A stretch of DNA of 47,538 nucleotides from Microcaldota archaeon. Lineage in GTDB: Archaea; Micrarchaeota; Micrarchaeia; Micrarchaeales; CABMGC01. Positions 1-7,845 of this stretch are shown here, one piece after another (position 1 is the first letter of the stretch; each line of letters starts with the position of its first letter). The DNA is taken from positions 1-47,538 of the forward strand of contig DAHXNY010000006.1 in the NCBI GenBank assembly GCA_027365175.1, in the 5' to 3' direction. The notes below the pieces were generated by a model. The model did no database searches. It had not been told where the DNA came from and worked only from the letters and a program-made list of their open reading frames with translations. Position numbers and translations under genes: made by a program.

Positions 1-303
1 TTGTCCCTGAAATCTTTTTCTGGCATCTGCTCTTAGGATAGAATTGGTTTCGTTAGCGACTTTGTTCAGGTCAAGTGATTCGAGGACCCGTGCAATCTGA
101 CGCCGTGACTTGCCGGTTTTCATTCTTTTTCTTGCTCCATGGATGCTGCTGCGTGAAGATGATGCCTTTATTGTAACAGCAGCGGCATCATTAAGCAGTC
201 TTATACTATGCGTCTTCACCGACGCATTATCGAGTATGGTTACCAAAGTATTTGCTGTCCGCAGAAAGGCAGCTTTGCCCCTATCTTTTTTTCGCCTGCC
301 CAT
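1..303 (-). CDS. unknown basic protein, C-terminus off the left edge
   Basis: An open frame of 101 codons runs leftward from an ATG at 303 to the window edge with no stop, so only the N-terminal part is visible. The visible part is rich in Lys, Arg, Ala and Ser, opens with a basic stretch (MGRRKKDRGK) and has no membrane segment or signal peptide. I do not recognise a family; a DNA-binding or transposase-like protein is possible from the basic character, but no catalytic motif is visible. It is transcribed away from the AbrB-like gene at 376, and the two share a 72-base intergenic region holding two palindromes, so they may be co-regulated. That ATG is the only good start close to the operator. 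Confidence 0.5.
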   Translation of the reverse strand, partial: MGRRKKDRGKAAFLRTANTLVTILDNASVKTHSIRLLNDAAAVTIKASSSRSSIHGARKRMKTGKSRRQIARVLESLDLNKVANETNSILRADARKRFQGQ

Positions 304-313
304 ACCACGCCTA

Positions 314-337
314 ATGTTATAATTTATATTATAACAT
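314..337. promoter_or_regulatory. 10-bp inverted repeat, probable operator
   Basis: The arms ATGTTATAAT (314-323) and ATTATAACAT (328-337) are perfect reverse complements around a TTAT spacer. The site lies 10 bases upstream of the leftward gene start and just upstream of the TATA-like stretch serving the rightward AbrB-like gene. MazE/AbrB-fold proteins commonly bind palindromes in their own promoter, so autoregulation is a reasonable inference. Confidence 0.6.
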
Positions 338-341
338 AATA

Positions 342-352
342 AGATATATAAA
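342..352 (+). promoter_or_regulatory. TATA box of the AbrB-like gene
   Basis: The AGATATATAAA stretch is centred about 29 bases before the ATG at 376. That is the archaeal TATA-to-start spacing expected for a leaderless transcript. Confidence 0.5.
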
Positions 353-363
353 TGTTATTACCC

Positions 364-375
364 AAGTTATAACTT
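364..375. promoter_or_regulatory. 12-bp perfect palindrome abutting the start codon
   Basis: AAGTTATAACTT is its own reverse complement and ends on the base before the ATG at 376. It shares the GTTATAA core with the 314-337 repeat. Its position over the predicted transcription start is typical of a repressor site. Confidence 0.55.
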
Positions 376-522
376 ATGAAGATAAAGATAAGGCGTATCG
401 GGAATAGTCTCGGATTTCTGATTCCAATGGACACACTTGCTCTTATGCATTTGAAAGAAGGCGACGAACTAGACCTAGAACCTAAGACCAAGACTATAAC
501 GTTGACCTTCAAAAAGATATAG
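376..522 (+). CDS. SpoVT-AbrB/MazE-fold DNA-binding mini protein
   Basis: This 48-residue protein has the swapped-hairpin AbrB signature: a K-x-R-R-I-G-N-S-L-G start followed by hydrophobic residues, then LKEGDELDLEP and a final beta-strand. The whole protein is one AbrB domain, as in MazE/PemI antitoxins and small archaeal AbrB regulators. It probably binds DNA as a dimer. Palindromes at 314-337 and 364-375 flank its TATA box, which suggests autorepression. No toxin gene (PemK, PIN) follows it, so it is either an orphan regulator or it pairs with the divergent truncated gene at 1-303. The frame ends with KKI and a TAG. Confidence 0.75.
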   Translation: MKIKIRRIGNSLGFLIPMDTLALMHLKEGDELDLEPKTKTITLTFKKI

Positions 523-927
523 TGCACAAGAAATTATGCAGGAAGTATTATCTACGTCGTCAGGTGTCCAACTACTGTAATTAGATAGATGTATAAATTA
601 GTGGTGTATGGATGGCAACTAGTATGAATAGAGTAAAGGCTTCATTAAGTGCTAGAGTAGAGCCTTATAGTGGCTTTGAGAAACCTGCAGATCAGAAACA
701 AGTAGATAAGAAGATAATAATAGTCCTTCTGCGCAAAGATCCTACCTTTGAGATGAGATGTACGAGAGCAGACACCAGATGTCATGGTAGCGACTGAATA
801 CCGTGACCATAAAGCCATTATAATCATTGATTAGTTTCTTTTTTATTATATTATTTTACCTAAAGGGCCTTGCAAAGGTAATATCGGTAGAATAACAACA
901 GGCATCTCGTACTATTTAGCATATCCA
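523..927. other. gene-poor 405-base stretch
   Basis: No recognisable gene lies here. A 61-codon frame (612-797, +) follows a TATA-like GTATAAATTA (589-598) at roughly leaderless spacing, but its product resembles nothing I know. It may be a decayed gene or a short unknown protein. Base composition is more A+T-rich than in the ribosomal operon. Confidence 0.3.
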
Positions 928-1698
928 TTATTTTTCAGAATCGTCTGCAGTATCCTGATCCCTGTCAAGCGTCTTCGCAAGCATGTCAGCAGCTATTGTC
1001 ACTGGATTTATGATGTTGTCTATGTCAAGATCCTTCAGGTGGGCCTCCGCGTCCGACGTATGCGTTATCACTGATATCCTGATGTCCTTGGCAAGCTTCT
1101 TGACCACAAGGACCACATAAACTGCCTTGGAGCTGTCCTTGAGGTCTATGACTATGTCGGTGGCTTTGCTTAGGTTGAACTTCTCAAGGTCCGCCTTTGA
1201 GGTATAATCTTCTAGGAATGCAGGATAGCCCTTCCTGCGCAGCATCTCCGCAGTAGGCTTGTCTGCAGTTATTATTATGAAATTCCTGTGCTGCACCTTA
1301 AGCTTATGCGATATTATTTCGTTTGCAGAATCGTATCCTATAAGAACTATGTGCTTATTCATCTTCTTTTTGTTCACATTGTTCAAGCCGGAATACAGCT
1401 TTTCTACTCTCGCACTCAAGAACTCACCAGACAGCACTGTAACTGCACTTAGGAATATACTTAATCCGGAGATTATTAAAATTATTACGAATATTCTGCC
1501 CGTCTCGGTAATCGGGGTTATATCCCCGTACCCCACTGTCGATATCGTTACAACTGTGAAATAGACGGCTTCTACCCAGGAGGTTATTTTTACGTTGAAG
1601 TTGCCGCTCTGCCCCAGAAGGTAGACGCCTACGGTACCATACAAGACCACTGCCACAATCGCAATTACGTAGAATATTATCCTTTTGTCTATCTCCAT
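928..1698 (-). CDS. two-TM potassium channel with cytoplasmic RCK (TrkA-N-like) domain
   Basis: The ATG at 1698 gives a 256-residue protein; an upstream in-frame start at 1755 would only add an unlikely N-terminus. Residues about 8-28 form TM1, a pore loop follows with the selectivity filter STVGYGD, and TM2 lies at about 70-95. A soluble domain beginning KHIVLIGYDSAN follows and resembles an RCK/TrkA-N Rossmann fold. The usual GxGxxG nucleotide loop is degenerate (GYDSAN), so the ligand may differ from NAD. The tail (about the last 15 residues) is acidic. This architecture matches MthK/Kch-type prokaryotic K+ channels. A paralogue with the same architecture lies at 26337-27086. The gene is divergent from L15e. 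Confidence 0.88.
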   Translation of the reverse strand: MEIDKRIIFYVIAIVAVVLYGTVGVYLLGQSGNFNVKITSWVEAVYFTVVTISTVGYGDITPITETGRIFVIILIISGLSIFLSAVTVLSGEFLSARVEKLYSGLNNVNKKKMNKHIVLIGYDSANEIISHKLKVQHRNFIIITADKPTAEMLRRKGYPAFLEDYTSKADLEKFNLSKATDIVIDLKDSSKAVYVVLVVKKLAKDIRISVITHTSDAEAHLKDLDIDNIINPVTIAADMLAKTLDRDQDTADDSEK

Positions 1699-1811
1699 GC
1701 GTATCAATCTCCAGCATAAATTAATGAAGCATATATACTGTACATGCTCATGCAAAGCACAGTAAGATTTAATTAGTTTCCCTTCTTAATGATTACACAT
1801 TTCTTGTTATA

Positions 1812-1824
1812 GAAATATATATAA
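1812..1824 (+). promoter_or_regulatory. TATA box of the L15e/Pcc1 unit
   Basis: The AAATATATATAAT stretch sits about 20-30 bases before the L15e start codons, the normal archaeal spacing for a leaderless or nearly leaderless mRNA. Confidence 0.5.
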
Positions 1825-1836
1825 TTAGTTTAATCA

Positions 1837-2352
1837 GTGAGTCAAATGGGAGCTTACGGGCATATAAAAGAGAGCATAGAGAGCGAATACCAGAACAGGG
1901 ATTCAGCCCTCAAGTCAAAGCTGATAAATTGGAGAAAGGAGCCATCAGTAATGAGGGTTCTCAGGCCTACGAACATCGCAAGGGCACGCGAGCTTGGCTA
2001 CAAGGCAAAGCAGGGAGTCGTAGTTGTAAGAGTAAGGATTAGAAAGGGGAAGCGAAAGCGCGAAAAGCCCCGAGGAGGCAGGAAGCCCAGCAAGAACGGA
2101 AGATTCTTTGCATATGCAACCTCTCTGCAGAGCATGGCAGAGGGAAGAGTATCAAGGAAGTTCATGAACTGCGAGGTTTTGAATTCATATTATGTAGGAG
2201 AGGATGGAACATACAGGTTCTACGAAGCGATACTTCTTGACAGGGACCACCCTGCAGTTGCAAAGGACAAGGATTACATGAATGTAGTGAAACAGAGAGG
2301 CAGGGCCTTCCGTGCACTGACCAGCTCAGGCAAAAAGCACAGGGGTCTCTGA
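1837..2352 (+). CDS. rpl15e: 50S ribosomal protein L15e
   Basis: The product is 171 residues from the GTG at 1837 or 168 from the ATG at 1846. The sequence is typical archaeal/eukaryal L15e: a GAYxHIKES start, MRVLRPTNIARARELGYKAK, a very basic RIRKGKRKREKPRGGRK segment, and a C-terminus with GRAFRALTSSGKKHRGL. L15e is a large-subunit protein without a bacterial homologue. A TATA box at 1812-1824 places the transcript start near the start codon, which favours the ATG at 1846, although GTG is also common here. A Pcc1-like gene follows one base after the stop, so the two are co-transcribed. Confidence 0.95.
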   Translation: MSQMGAYGHIKESIESEYQNRDSALKSKLINWRKEPSVMRVLRPTNIARARELGYKAKQGVVVVRVRIRKGKRKREKPRGGRKPSKNGRFFAYATSLQSMAEGRVSRKFMNCEVLNSYYVGEDGTYRFYEAILLDRDHPAVAKDKDYMNVVKQRGRAFRALTSSGKKHRGL

Positions 2353-2353
2353 T

Positions 2354-2581
2354 TTGCACAAGGCAGAATTAGTAATAAATATCGGCAGCGATTCCAAAGA
2401 GTATTCTGCAATAATGACAAAGGATATTGGAATAGACGGAGTAAAGGTAAAGCTCTCTTCAGACAGTAAGAGCATAAAGGCCTTGATCGAATCGGATGAT
2501 TCAAAGAAGCTCCTTGAAGCAACAGGCAGCCTGATAAAGGAGCTTAGAGTGATAGACAGCGTATGGCAGATTGTCAAATAG
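2354..2581 (+). CDS. KEOPS complex Pcc1-like subunit
   Basis: This 75-residue protein starts at a TTG one base after the L15e stop. It shows the short beta-alpha-beta layout of Pcc1: an N-terminal strand (AELVINIG), a paired strand region (GVKVKLSS), IKALIESDD, then a long helix with LLEATGSLIKELRVIDSV. This matches the Pcc1 pattern in which a strand plus acidic turn precedes a helix resembling LRAxxNsyLR. Pcc1 dimerises the KEOPS complex, which makes t6A on ANN-decoding tRNAs together with Sua5; a Sua5 gene lies at 27091. There is no catalytic motif to confirm the call, so it rests on length, pattern and the translation context. Confidence 0.6.
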   Translation: MHKAELVINIGSDSKEYSAIMTKDIGIDGVKVKLSSDSKSIKALIESDDSKKLLEATGSLIKELRVIDSVWQIVK

Positions 2582-2677
2582 CCTGAAAACAGCGATACTT
2601 TAATAAAAATATGTATTCAGAATATATTACTTTTTATTCTCTAAATAATGGCAGAGTAACATTAAGAAGTGCTGAGC

Positions 2678-3634
2678 ATGAGAAAAGGATCACTTGAATT
2701 TTGGCCTCATAGAAGGGCTCATAAGCAGACGCCAAGGATGCGTTCCTGGCCTTCGGCAGCGGAGCCTTCGTTCCTAGGGTTCGCAGCGTTCAAGGTAGGC
2801 ATGACACACGTCGCAATGATAGATGACTCGGACTCCCCTGCAAAGGGAAGCGAGATATCAAGGGCCGCTACGCTTCTTGAGATACCTGAGATACATGTAT
2901 ATGGCATAAGGACCTATACCAAAAAGTATGAATATGTAGAGCCTGCAACAGATTATGTCGATCAGAATCTTGCAAAGAAGCTGAACATGAAGAACGTGAA
3001 GAATACTGTTGACAAGATGCCTGACCCTTCAGACTTTGTAGATGTGAAGGCCTTGGTCTTCATAGACCCTGTAAACCTCGGAATCGCAAACAAGAGGATA
3101 AAGAGGATGGAGGTGGCAGTAGGGGGCAAGAGCGTAAAGGAGAAGGCTGATTTCATAAAGGGATGGATTGGGAAGACGGTGAAGGTTACTGATATACTTG
3201 GAATAGGAGATTACATAGACGTTAAGGCAATAAGCACAGGAAAGGGCTGGGCAGGCGTCGTCAAGAGATTCGGAGTCGCTACGCAGGGAAGAAAGGCTAC
3301 AGGAAAGAGAAGGCACCTTGGAGTCATGGGAGCATGGCACCCGGCAAAGGTGCTCTACACGGTACCGCACTCGGGGCATATGGGATACAACTACAGGACA
3401 GAGCTCAACAAGCGCATACTTAAGATAGGAAGTGCTAACGATGTAAAGGAGGTCAATGTAAAGGGCGGCTTCCTCAACTATGGAGTGATAAGGACAGATT
3501 ATATAATGATAGACGGTTCGATTCCTGGGCCTTCGAAGAGGTTCGTAAGGATAAGGAAGGCGCTGAGGAATACGCACGCAAAGAAGGAGCCTAAGATAAC
3601 CTATGTCTCATTGGCTTCGAAGCAGGGTTCTTGA
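2678..3634 (+). CDS. rpl3: 50S ribosomal protein L3
   Basis: The product is 318 residues from the ATG at 2678. A GTG at 2669 is in frame but lies ahead of the start predicted from the TATA-like CTAAATAAT at 2641-2649. Archaeal L3 features are visible: the basic RRAHKQTPRMRSWP start, GFAAFKVGMTHVAMIDD, KGWAGVVKRFGVATQGRKATGKRRHLG, and the GMTH-to-HPAKV and YRTELNKRI segments of the peptidyl-transferase-proximal loop. It is the first gene of the S10-like cluster. The next gene, L4, starts two bases after its stop. Confidence 0.96.
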   Translation: MRKGSLEFWPHRRAHKQTPRMRSWPSAAEPSFLGFAAFKVGMTHVAMIDDSDSPAKGSEISRAATLLEIPEIHVYGIRTYTKKYEYVEPATDYVDQNLAKKLNMKNVKNTVDKMPDPSDFVDVKALVFIDPVNLGIANKRIKRMEVAVGGKSVKEKADFIKGWIGKTVKVTDILGIGDYIDVKAISTGKGWAGVVKRFGVATQGRKATGKRRHLGVMGAWHPAKVLYTVPHSGHMGYNYRTELNKRILKIGSANDVKEVNVKGGFLNYGVIRTDYIMIDGSIPGPSKRFVRIRKALRNTHAKKEPKITYVSLASKQGS

Positions 3635-3635
3635 T

Positions 3636-4445
3636 ATGGATGTTTACTCGATTGATGGAAAGGTTTCAAAGAGCATAGAGCTCCCTAAGGTATTCTCCGA
3701 GAACTTCAGGAAGGAGCTTGTTCTGAGGGCGATACTCGCAGAGCAGAGCTTCAGGTACCAGCCGAAGGGAAGGAACCTGATGGCAGGTCTTCGCACCACA
3801 GCGACATATGTAGGAAACTACAAGAGCTACAGGACAGGAAGGCATATGGGAATAGCGATAAGGCCGAGGGAGAAGCTTGGTGGAGGAGCGATGGGATACG
3901 TAAGAAGAATACCAAGCAGCGTAAAGGGAAGACGGGCTCATGCGCAGAAGGTAGAGAAGAGACTGGAGGAGATGATGAATACAAAGGAATACATACTTGC
4001 ACTCAAATCAGCAATAGGAGGATTCTCAGACAAGGAGATGATAAAGACAGCAAGAGGCTTTGAAGGAAAGAGCCTTCCTATAGTAGTGGATGACAAGATA
4101 GAATCAGTGACAAAGACAAAGGATTTGATAAGTATACTCAAGGCTCTTGGAATAGGGGCTGATCTCGAGAAATCGCACAAGCCTAAGAGCAAGAGCAGTC
4201 TGAGAAGCAAGGAGAGAAGGAGAAAGTTCAGGAACAGCGCAGTTATAATAACTAAGAATGCTGAGAAGATAGGAAAGGCAGGCAGGAACATACCTGGAAT
4301 AGACGTATGCAGCCTGGACAGCCTGACAATAGAGAAGCTGGCTCCGGGAGGCGCCCCAAGGATATCGATATGGTCCGAGGATGCGGTGAAGGGAGTAGAA
4401 GAAGCAGTGTCAAAGGCAAGATTCAGAAAACTCGTAAGTGGTTAG
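3636..4445 (+). CDS. rpl4: 50S ribosomal protein L4 (L1e/L4e type)
   Basis: The product is 269 residues from the ATG at 3636, which begins one base after the L3 stop; an upstream in-frame ATG at 3603 would overlap L3 and is unlikely. The start MDVYSIDGKVSKSIELPKVF, the central loop with GRHMGIAIRPREKLGGGAMGYVRRIPSSVKGRRAHA and the late GRNIPGIDVCSLDSLTIEKLAPGG are diagnostic of archaeal L4. The extended loop binds 23S rRNA near the exit tunnel. It is co-transcribed with L3 and L23. Confidence 0.95.
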   Translation: MDVYSIDGKVSKSIELPKVFSENFRKELVLRAILAEQSFRYQPKGRNLMAGLRTTATYVGNYKSYRTGRHMGIAIRPREKLGGGAMGYVRRIPSSVKGRRAHAQKVEKRLEEMMNTKEYILALKSAIGGFSDKEMIKTARGFEGKSLPIVVDDKIESVTKTKDLISILKALGIGADLEKSHKPKSKSSLRSKERRRKFRNSAVIITKNAEKIGKAGRNIPGIDVCSLDSLTIEKLAPGGAPRISIWSEDAVKGVEEAVSKARFRKLVSG

Positions 4446-4447
4446 AT

Positions 4448-4699
4448 ATGAAGAACCTGATGTACCCGATAGCTACGGAAAAAGCATTGAATATGGTTGA
4501 CAAGGATAATGTTATACTCTATGTTGTTGACAGCAGGGCAGGAAAGAGTGAGATAAAGAAGGAGTTCGAGGAGACCTTTAACGTGAAGGTCAACAAGATA
4601 AATACATCATTGACGATGAGGAATGTGAAGAAGGCATACATAAAGATAGATCCTAAGTTCAAGGCAAGCGACATAGCGAGGAGGCTTAAGCTGGTATAA
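4448..4699 (+). CDS. rpl23: 50S ribosomal protein L23
   Basis: The product is 83 residues from the ATG at 4448, two bases after the L4 stop; longer in-frame starts would run far into L4. It has the normal archaeal L23 length, with MYPIATEKALNM at the start, KKEFEETFNVKVNKINT in the middle and a C-terminal KKAYIKIDPKFKASDIARRL. L23 lies at the exit tunnel and contacts nascent-chain factors. Its position between L4 and L2 is the conserved order. Confidence 0.95.
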   Translation: MKNLMYPIATEKALNMVDKDNVILYVVDSRAGKSEIKKEFEETFNVKVNKINTSLTMRNVKKAYIKIDPKFKASDIARRLKLV

Positions 4700-4718
4700 T
4701 TATATTACGTGAGTGAAA

Positions 4719-5435
4719 ATGGGAAAGCGATTGAAACAGCAGAGGAGAGGGAAGGGCGGATTCGCATTCAGGAAACCGCCAAACACCTTCAAGGCAGACG
4801 TTACTTTCGGTAGCCTAAGGAGCGGCAAGCTCATAGGAGAGGTAATGGAATTCATCGATGACCCAGGACACTCTGCACCTCTCATGCTCGTCAAGTACGA
4901 GGACGGAAGCGAGAATGTGCTCATAGCTCCTGAAGGAATAAAGGTAGGTGACAGGATAGAGGAGGGAAGCGGAGCAAGCGTCTCTCTCGGGAGCGTGATG
5001 GCACTGAGTGCAATCCCTGACGGAGTTCCTGTCTACAATATAGAGGTCTCGCCTGGAGACGGAGGCAAGATGACAAGGAGCGCAGGCAACTACGCCACAG
5101 TAATGGCACATGCAGGCAACAAGGTGACGGTGCTTCTGCCTTCGAAGCACATGCTTGAGATAGACCCTGAATGCAGGGCAGAGATAGGCGCAGTCGCAGG
5201 AGGCGGGAGGAAGACACAGCCTATAATGAAAGCTGGAAAAGCCCATTACATGATGCACGCTACAAACAAGAGATGGCCTGTGAACAGGGGAGTGAAATCC
5301 AATCCTGTGGACCACCCGTTCGGTGGAAAACAGCACCACAAAGGAGCTTCTAGCATGGTATCCAGGAATGCACCTCCTGGAGCAAAGGTCGGCCACATAG
5401 CAGCGAGGCGCACAGGAAGAAAGAAGAGAGGATGA
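4719..5435 (+). CDS. rpl2: 50S ribosomal protein L2
   Basis: The product is 238 residues from the ATG at 4719; a GTG at 4713 would add two residues, but the conserved start is MGKRLKQQRRGKGG. The conserved C-terminal segment NRGVKSNPVDHPFGGKQHHKG contains the histidine region needed for peptidyl-transferase assembly, and ends GHIAARRTGRKKRG. The protein lies in the core of the 50S subunit. S19 starts one base after its stop. Confidence 0.96.
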   Translation: MGKRLKQQRRGKGGFAFRKPPNTFKADVTFGSLRSGKLIGEVMEFIDDPGHSAPLMLVKYEDGSENVLIAPEGIKVGDRIEEGSGASVSLGSVMALSAIPDGVPVYNIEVSPGDGGKMTRSAGNYATVMAHAGNKVTVLLPSKHMLEIDPECRAEIGAVAGGGRKTQPIMKAGKAHYMMHATNKRWPVNRGVKSNPVDHPFGGKQHHKGASSMVSRNAPPGAKVGHIAARRTGRKKRG

Positions 5436-5436
5436 T

Positions 5437-5832
5437 ATGGCAAGAGTAATCACATTTAGAGGCAGGAATGCGGAAGAGCTGAAGGGAATTAAGAATGAGG
5501 AGTATGCAAAGATGATCAAGAGCAGGCAGAGGAGGTCCCTTAAGCGCATGGGAGTCACGTACAAGGAGCTTCTGGCGAAAGTAGAGGAGTACAAGAAGAA
5601 GGGAGTGAACAAGACGATAAAGACGCACGTGCGCGAAGCCGTCATACTTCCGTCATGGATGGGCCTCAAATTTGGCGTTTACAATGGAAAGGAGTTCAGG
5701 GAGGTTGAGATAACCGCAGAGATGCTGGGCCACAGGCTTGGCGAGTTCTCACCTGCAACCAAGACGGTCATGCACTCCGCCCCTGGTATAAGAGCTACAA
5801 GAGGAAGCAAGTTCCTATCGGTGAAAGGATGA
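5437..5832 (+). CDS. rps19: 30S ribosomal protein S19
   Basis: The product is 131 residues. The N-terminal RVITFRGRNAEELKG region and the core HVREAVILPSWMGLKFGVYNGKEFREVEI, followed by MLGHRLGEFSPATK, identify archaeal S19. The archaeal N-terminal extension is present. S19 sits in the head of the small subunit with S13. Its TGA overlaps the L22 ATG in an ATGA arrangement, implying translational coupling. Confidence 0.95.
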   Translation: MARVITFRGRNAEELKGIKNEEYAKMIKSRQRRSLKRMGVTYKELLAKVEEYKKKGVNKTIKTHVREAVILPSWMGLKFGVYNGKEFREVEITAEMLGHRLGEFSPATKTVMHSAPGIRATRGSKFLSVKG

Positions 5833-6575
5833 GCAATTATTCGTACAATCTGGACAGGCAGGACGTTGTGTTCGCCAAGCTTTACGACATTAATGTCAGC
5901 TACAAGAGTCTCAATGCAGTATGCAATGCGATAAGATACAGGAATGTCAATGACGCGATGAGGGTCCTTGACCAGGTCATAGCAATGGAGATGCCCATAC
6001 TGTACAAGCGGTACAACAAGAAGATAGGCGCAAGGAGCGAGCTCGGCGGAAGGAAGGGAAGGTATCCGCAGAAGGCTGCAAAGGAGGTCAAGAAAGTGCT
6101 TGCGAATGCGGTTGCAAACGCAGGCAACAAGGGGCTCAGCGGCGAATCGATGTTCGTTGTGCACGCATCTTCAAACAAGACAATCGTAGTCAGCAGGAAT
6201 CCTTCAAGAGGAAGCCTCGCATGGGGGCGCGGAATGTATGGAAGGAGCTCCATAAACCACAGCGATATCGAGTATGCAAAGATAGAGATAGGGATAGCTG
6301 ACATCAATGAGAAGCTGAGCGGCAACATGAAATACTTCATAAAGAAGAATAATCCTTCTGCAAAGGCCTCTTCGAAGAGCGCACAGAAGAAAGCAGCTGC
6401 TACGAAGAAGGAGGAGCATAAGCATGATGAGAAGGCAGCTGCACCGAAGAAGGAGGAAGCGAAGCCTGCAAAGCCGGCATCTGCTCCGAAGCAGGCACCT
6501 GAAAGCTCAAAGCCTGCAGCTCCTAAGAGGGAGGAACACGCACATGAAGCAGCTGTTGAAAAGCCAAAAGAATGA
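5829..6575 (+). CDS. rpl22: 50S ribosomal protein L22 with long charged C-terminal tail
   Basis: The product is 248 residues. Residues about 1-170 are archaeal L22, including VNDAMRVLDQVIAMEMPILYKRYNKKIG and a GRKGRYPQKAAKEVKKVLANA helix, ending with the RGMYGRSS beta-hairpin region that reaches the exit tunnel. Residues about 170-248 form a low-complexity tail of Ala, Lys, Glu and Pro with repeated KKEE, EEHKHDEKAA and KREEHAHEAA motifs, predicted to be disordered. Archaeal L22 is usually about 150-185 residues, so the tail is an addition. The start overlaps the S19 stop. Confidence 0.94.
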   Translation: MSNYSYNLDRQDVVFAKLYDINVSYKSLNAVCNAIRYRNVNDAMRVLDQVIAMEMPILYKRYNKKIGARSELGGRKGRYPQKAAKEVKKVLANAVANAGNKGLSGESMFVVHASSNKTIVVSRNPSRGSLAWGRGMYGRSSINHSDIEYAKIEIGIADINEKLSGNMKYFIKKNNPSAKASSKSAQKKAAATKKEEHKHDEKAAAPKKEEAKPAKPASAPKQAPESSKPAAPKREEHAHEAAVEKPKE

Positions 6576-6588
6576 TTGAAATGATTTT

Positions 6589-7266
6589 ATGATAACGCAC
6601 AAGAAATTCATAGACGACCTCGTTGTGAAGAGCAACATATCCAAGTATATGGAGAAGAAGCTGCAGAAGGCAGGCTTTTCAAGAGTAGAGATACAGAAGA
6701 CGCCTGTGATAACAAGGATAACCGCTTATGTCACTAACCCTGGAAAGGCGATAGGAAGAGGGGGAGAGACGATAGACTCGCTTACCGAGAACATGAAGAG
6801 AAGATTCGGCATAGAGAACCCTCAGATAAGCGTAGTGGAAGTAAAGAACGAGATGCTCGAACCGAGGATAGTCGCGAAGAACATAGCAAGGAGCCTTGAA
6901 CGCGGAAACAACGCAAGAAGGCTTCTGCACATGACGATAAAGGATATAATAAACAACGGGGCGATGGGAGCCGAGATAATAGCGAAGGGCAAGCTCGCAG
7001 CAAAGGGTGCGCGTGCAAAGACCATAAAGGTAAGGCAGGGCTATCTCCCGAAGTCCGGAGACGTTGTGAAGCTTGTTGACGAGGCAAAGGTAGCCTCGTA
7101 TCCAAAATACGGAGCAATAGGGATACAGGTCAGGATAGTGCAGGCAGGGACGGTCTTCCCTCAGGACAAGAGAAAGAAGTTCAAGGATGCAAAGAAGCAG
7201 AAGCGCTTCATAGTAGAAGCAGGAGAGGGGGAGGAGCAGATGAAAAGTAATATTAATCAGGAGTGA
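6589..7266 (+). CDS. rps3: 30S ribosomal protein S3
   Basis: The product is 225 residues. An N-terminal type II KH domain carries the GKAIGRGGETI loop (about residues 52-62) that contacts RNA. The S3 C-terminal domain follows, with GAMGAEIIAKGKLAAKGARAK and QGYLPKSGDVV. S3 lines the mRNA entry channel. The last 15 residues are acidic (EAGEGEEQMK). It follows L22 by 13 bases in the conserved order. Confidence 0.95.
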   Translation: MITHKKFIDDLVVKSNISKYMEKKLQKAGFSRVEIQKTPVITRITAYVTNPGKAIGRGGETIDSLTENMKRRFGIENPQISVVEVKNEMLEPRIVAKNIARSLERGNNARRLLHMTIKDIINNGAMGAEIIAKGKLAAKGARAKTIKVRQGYLPKSGDVVKLVDEAKVASYPKYGAIGIQVRIVQAGTVFPQDKRKKFKDAKKQKRFIVEAGEGEEQMKSNINQE

Positions 7267-7278
7267 GTGAGTCTTACC

Positions 7279-7476
7279 ATGAAGATAAACGATGTTAGGA
7301 AGATGTCGGACGATGAGCTGAAGTCAAGGATAAACGAGCTCAAGCTAGATCTAGGCATAGAGAAGAGGAAGCAGGTTTCGACAGGAGTAGCCAGCAAGAA
7401 GAATAAGTCAAAGGAGATGCGCAGAAGCGTTGCGCAGGCACTCACTGTACTCAGGCAGAGAGGTGCAAAGCGCTAA
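7279..7476 (+). CDS. rpl29: 50S ribosomal protein L29
   Basis: The product is 65 residues from the ATG at 7279; a GTG at 7267 would add four residues directly after the S3 stop. The L29 two-helix hairpin is clear: VRKMSDDELKSRINELKLDLGIEKR, then KSKEMRRSVAQALTVLRQR. L29 contacts L23 near the exit tunnel. Its TAA shares its last base with the next ATG (TAATG), so translation of the initiation factor is coupled. Confidence 0.93.
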   Translation: MKINDVRKMSDDELKSRINELKLDLGIEKRKQVSTGVASKKNKSKEMRRSVAQALTVLRQRGAKR

Positions 7477-7781
7477 TGGCTGACATCTGCCCGAAGTGTG
7501 GACTCCCAAAGGAGATTTGCGTATGCGATATACTTGACAGGGAGACCAACCGCAGAATAAAGGTTTATACCGAGAAGAAGAAGTTCAGGAAGTTCATGAC
7601 GATTGTCGAGGGCTTGACTGGGGAGGAGCTCGACAAAACTACAAAGGAGCTGAAGCATGTTCTTGCATGCGGAGGGACCTCGAAGAACGGGGTCATAGAG
7701 CTGCAGGGAAACCACAAGAACAATGTGAAAAAGGCGCTGCTCAGCATGGGTTACCAGGAGGATGTGATAGAGGTATCATAG
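7476..7781 (+). CDS. translation initiation factor aIF1 (SUI1 family)
   Basis: The product is 101 residues. An N-terminal zinc-binding knuckle (CPKCGLPKEICVC) precedes the SUI1 fold with FRKFMTIVEGL, the LKHVLACGGTSKNGVIELQGNHKNNV loop and a final strand. aIF1 checks start-codon selection on the 30S subunit. It overlaps L29 by one base, as in many archaeal S10 clusters. The usual downstream genes (RNase P Rpp29, S17, L14, L24) are absent, so the cluster breaks here. Confidence 0.93.
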   Translation: MADICPKCGLPKEICVCDILDRETNRRIKVYTEKKKFRKFMTIVEGLTGEELDKTTKELKHVLACGGTSKNGVIELQGNHKNNVKKALLSMGYQEDVIEVS

Positions 7782-7845
7782 CCTTTCCGTATTCTGCATT
7801 TGCATACCTATTTAAAATCTTATTCAGAGTATGTAGTTTGATTTA

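Noticed and set aside
612-797. 61-codon frame with a TATA-like sequence upstream
   Set aside because: The product resembles no known family and its composition gives no sign of coding; kept only as a note in the gene-poor stretch.
2669-2677. GTG start for L3
   Set aside because: It precedes the transcription start predicted from the TATA at 2641-2649; the ATG at 2678 fits better.
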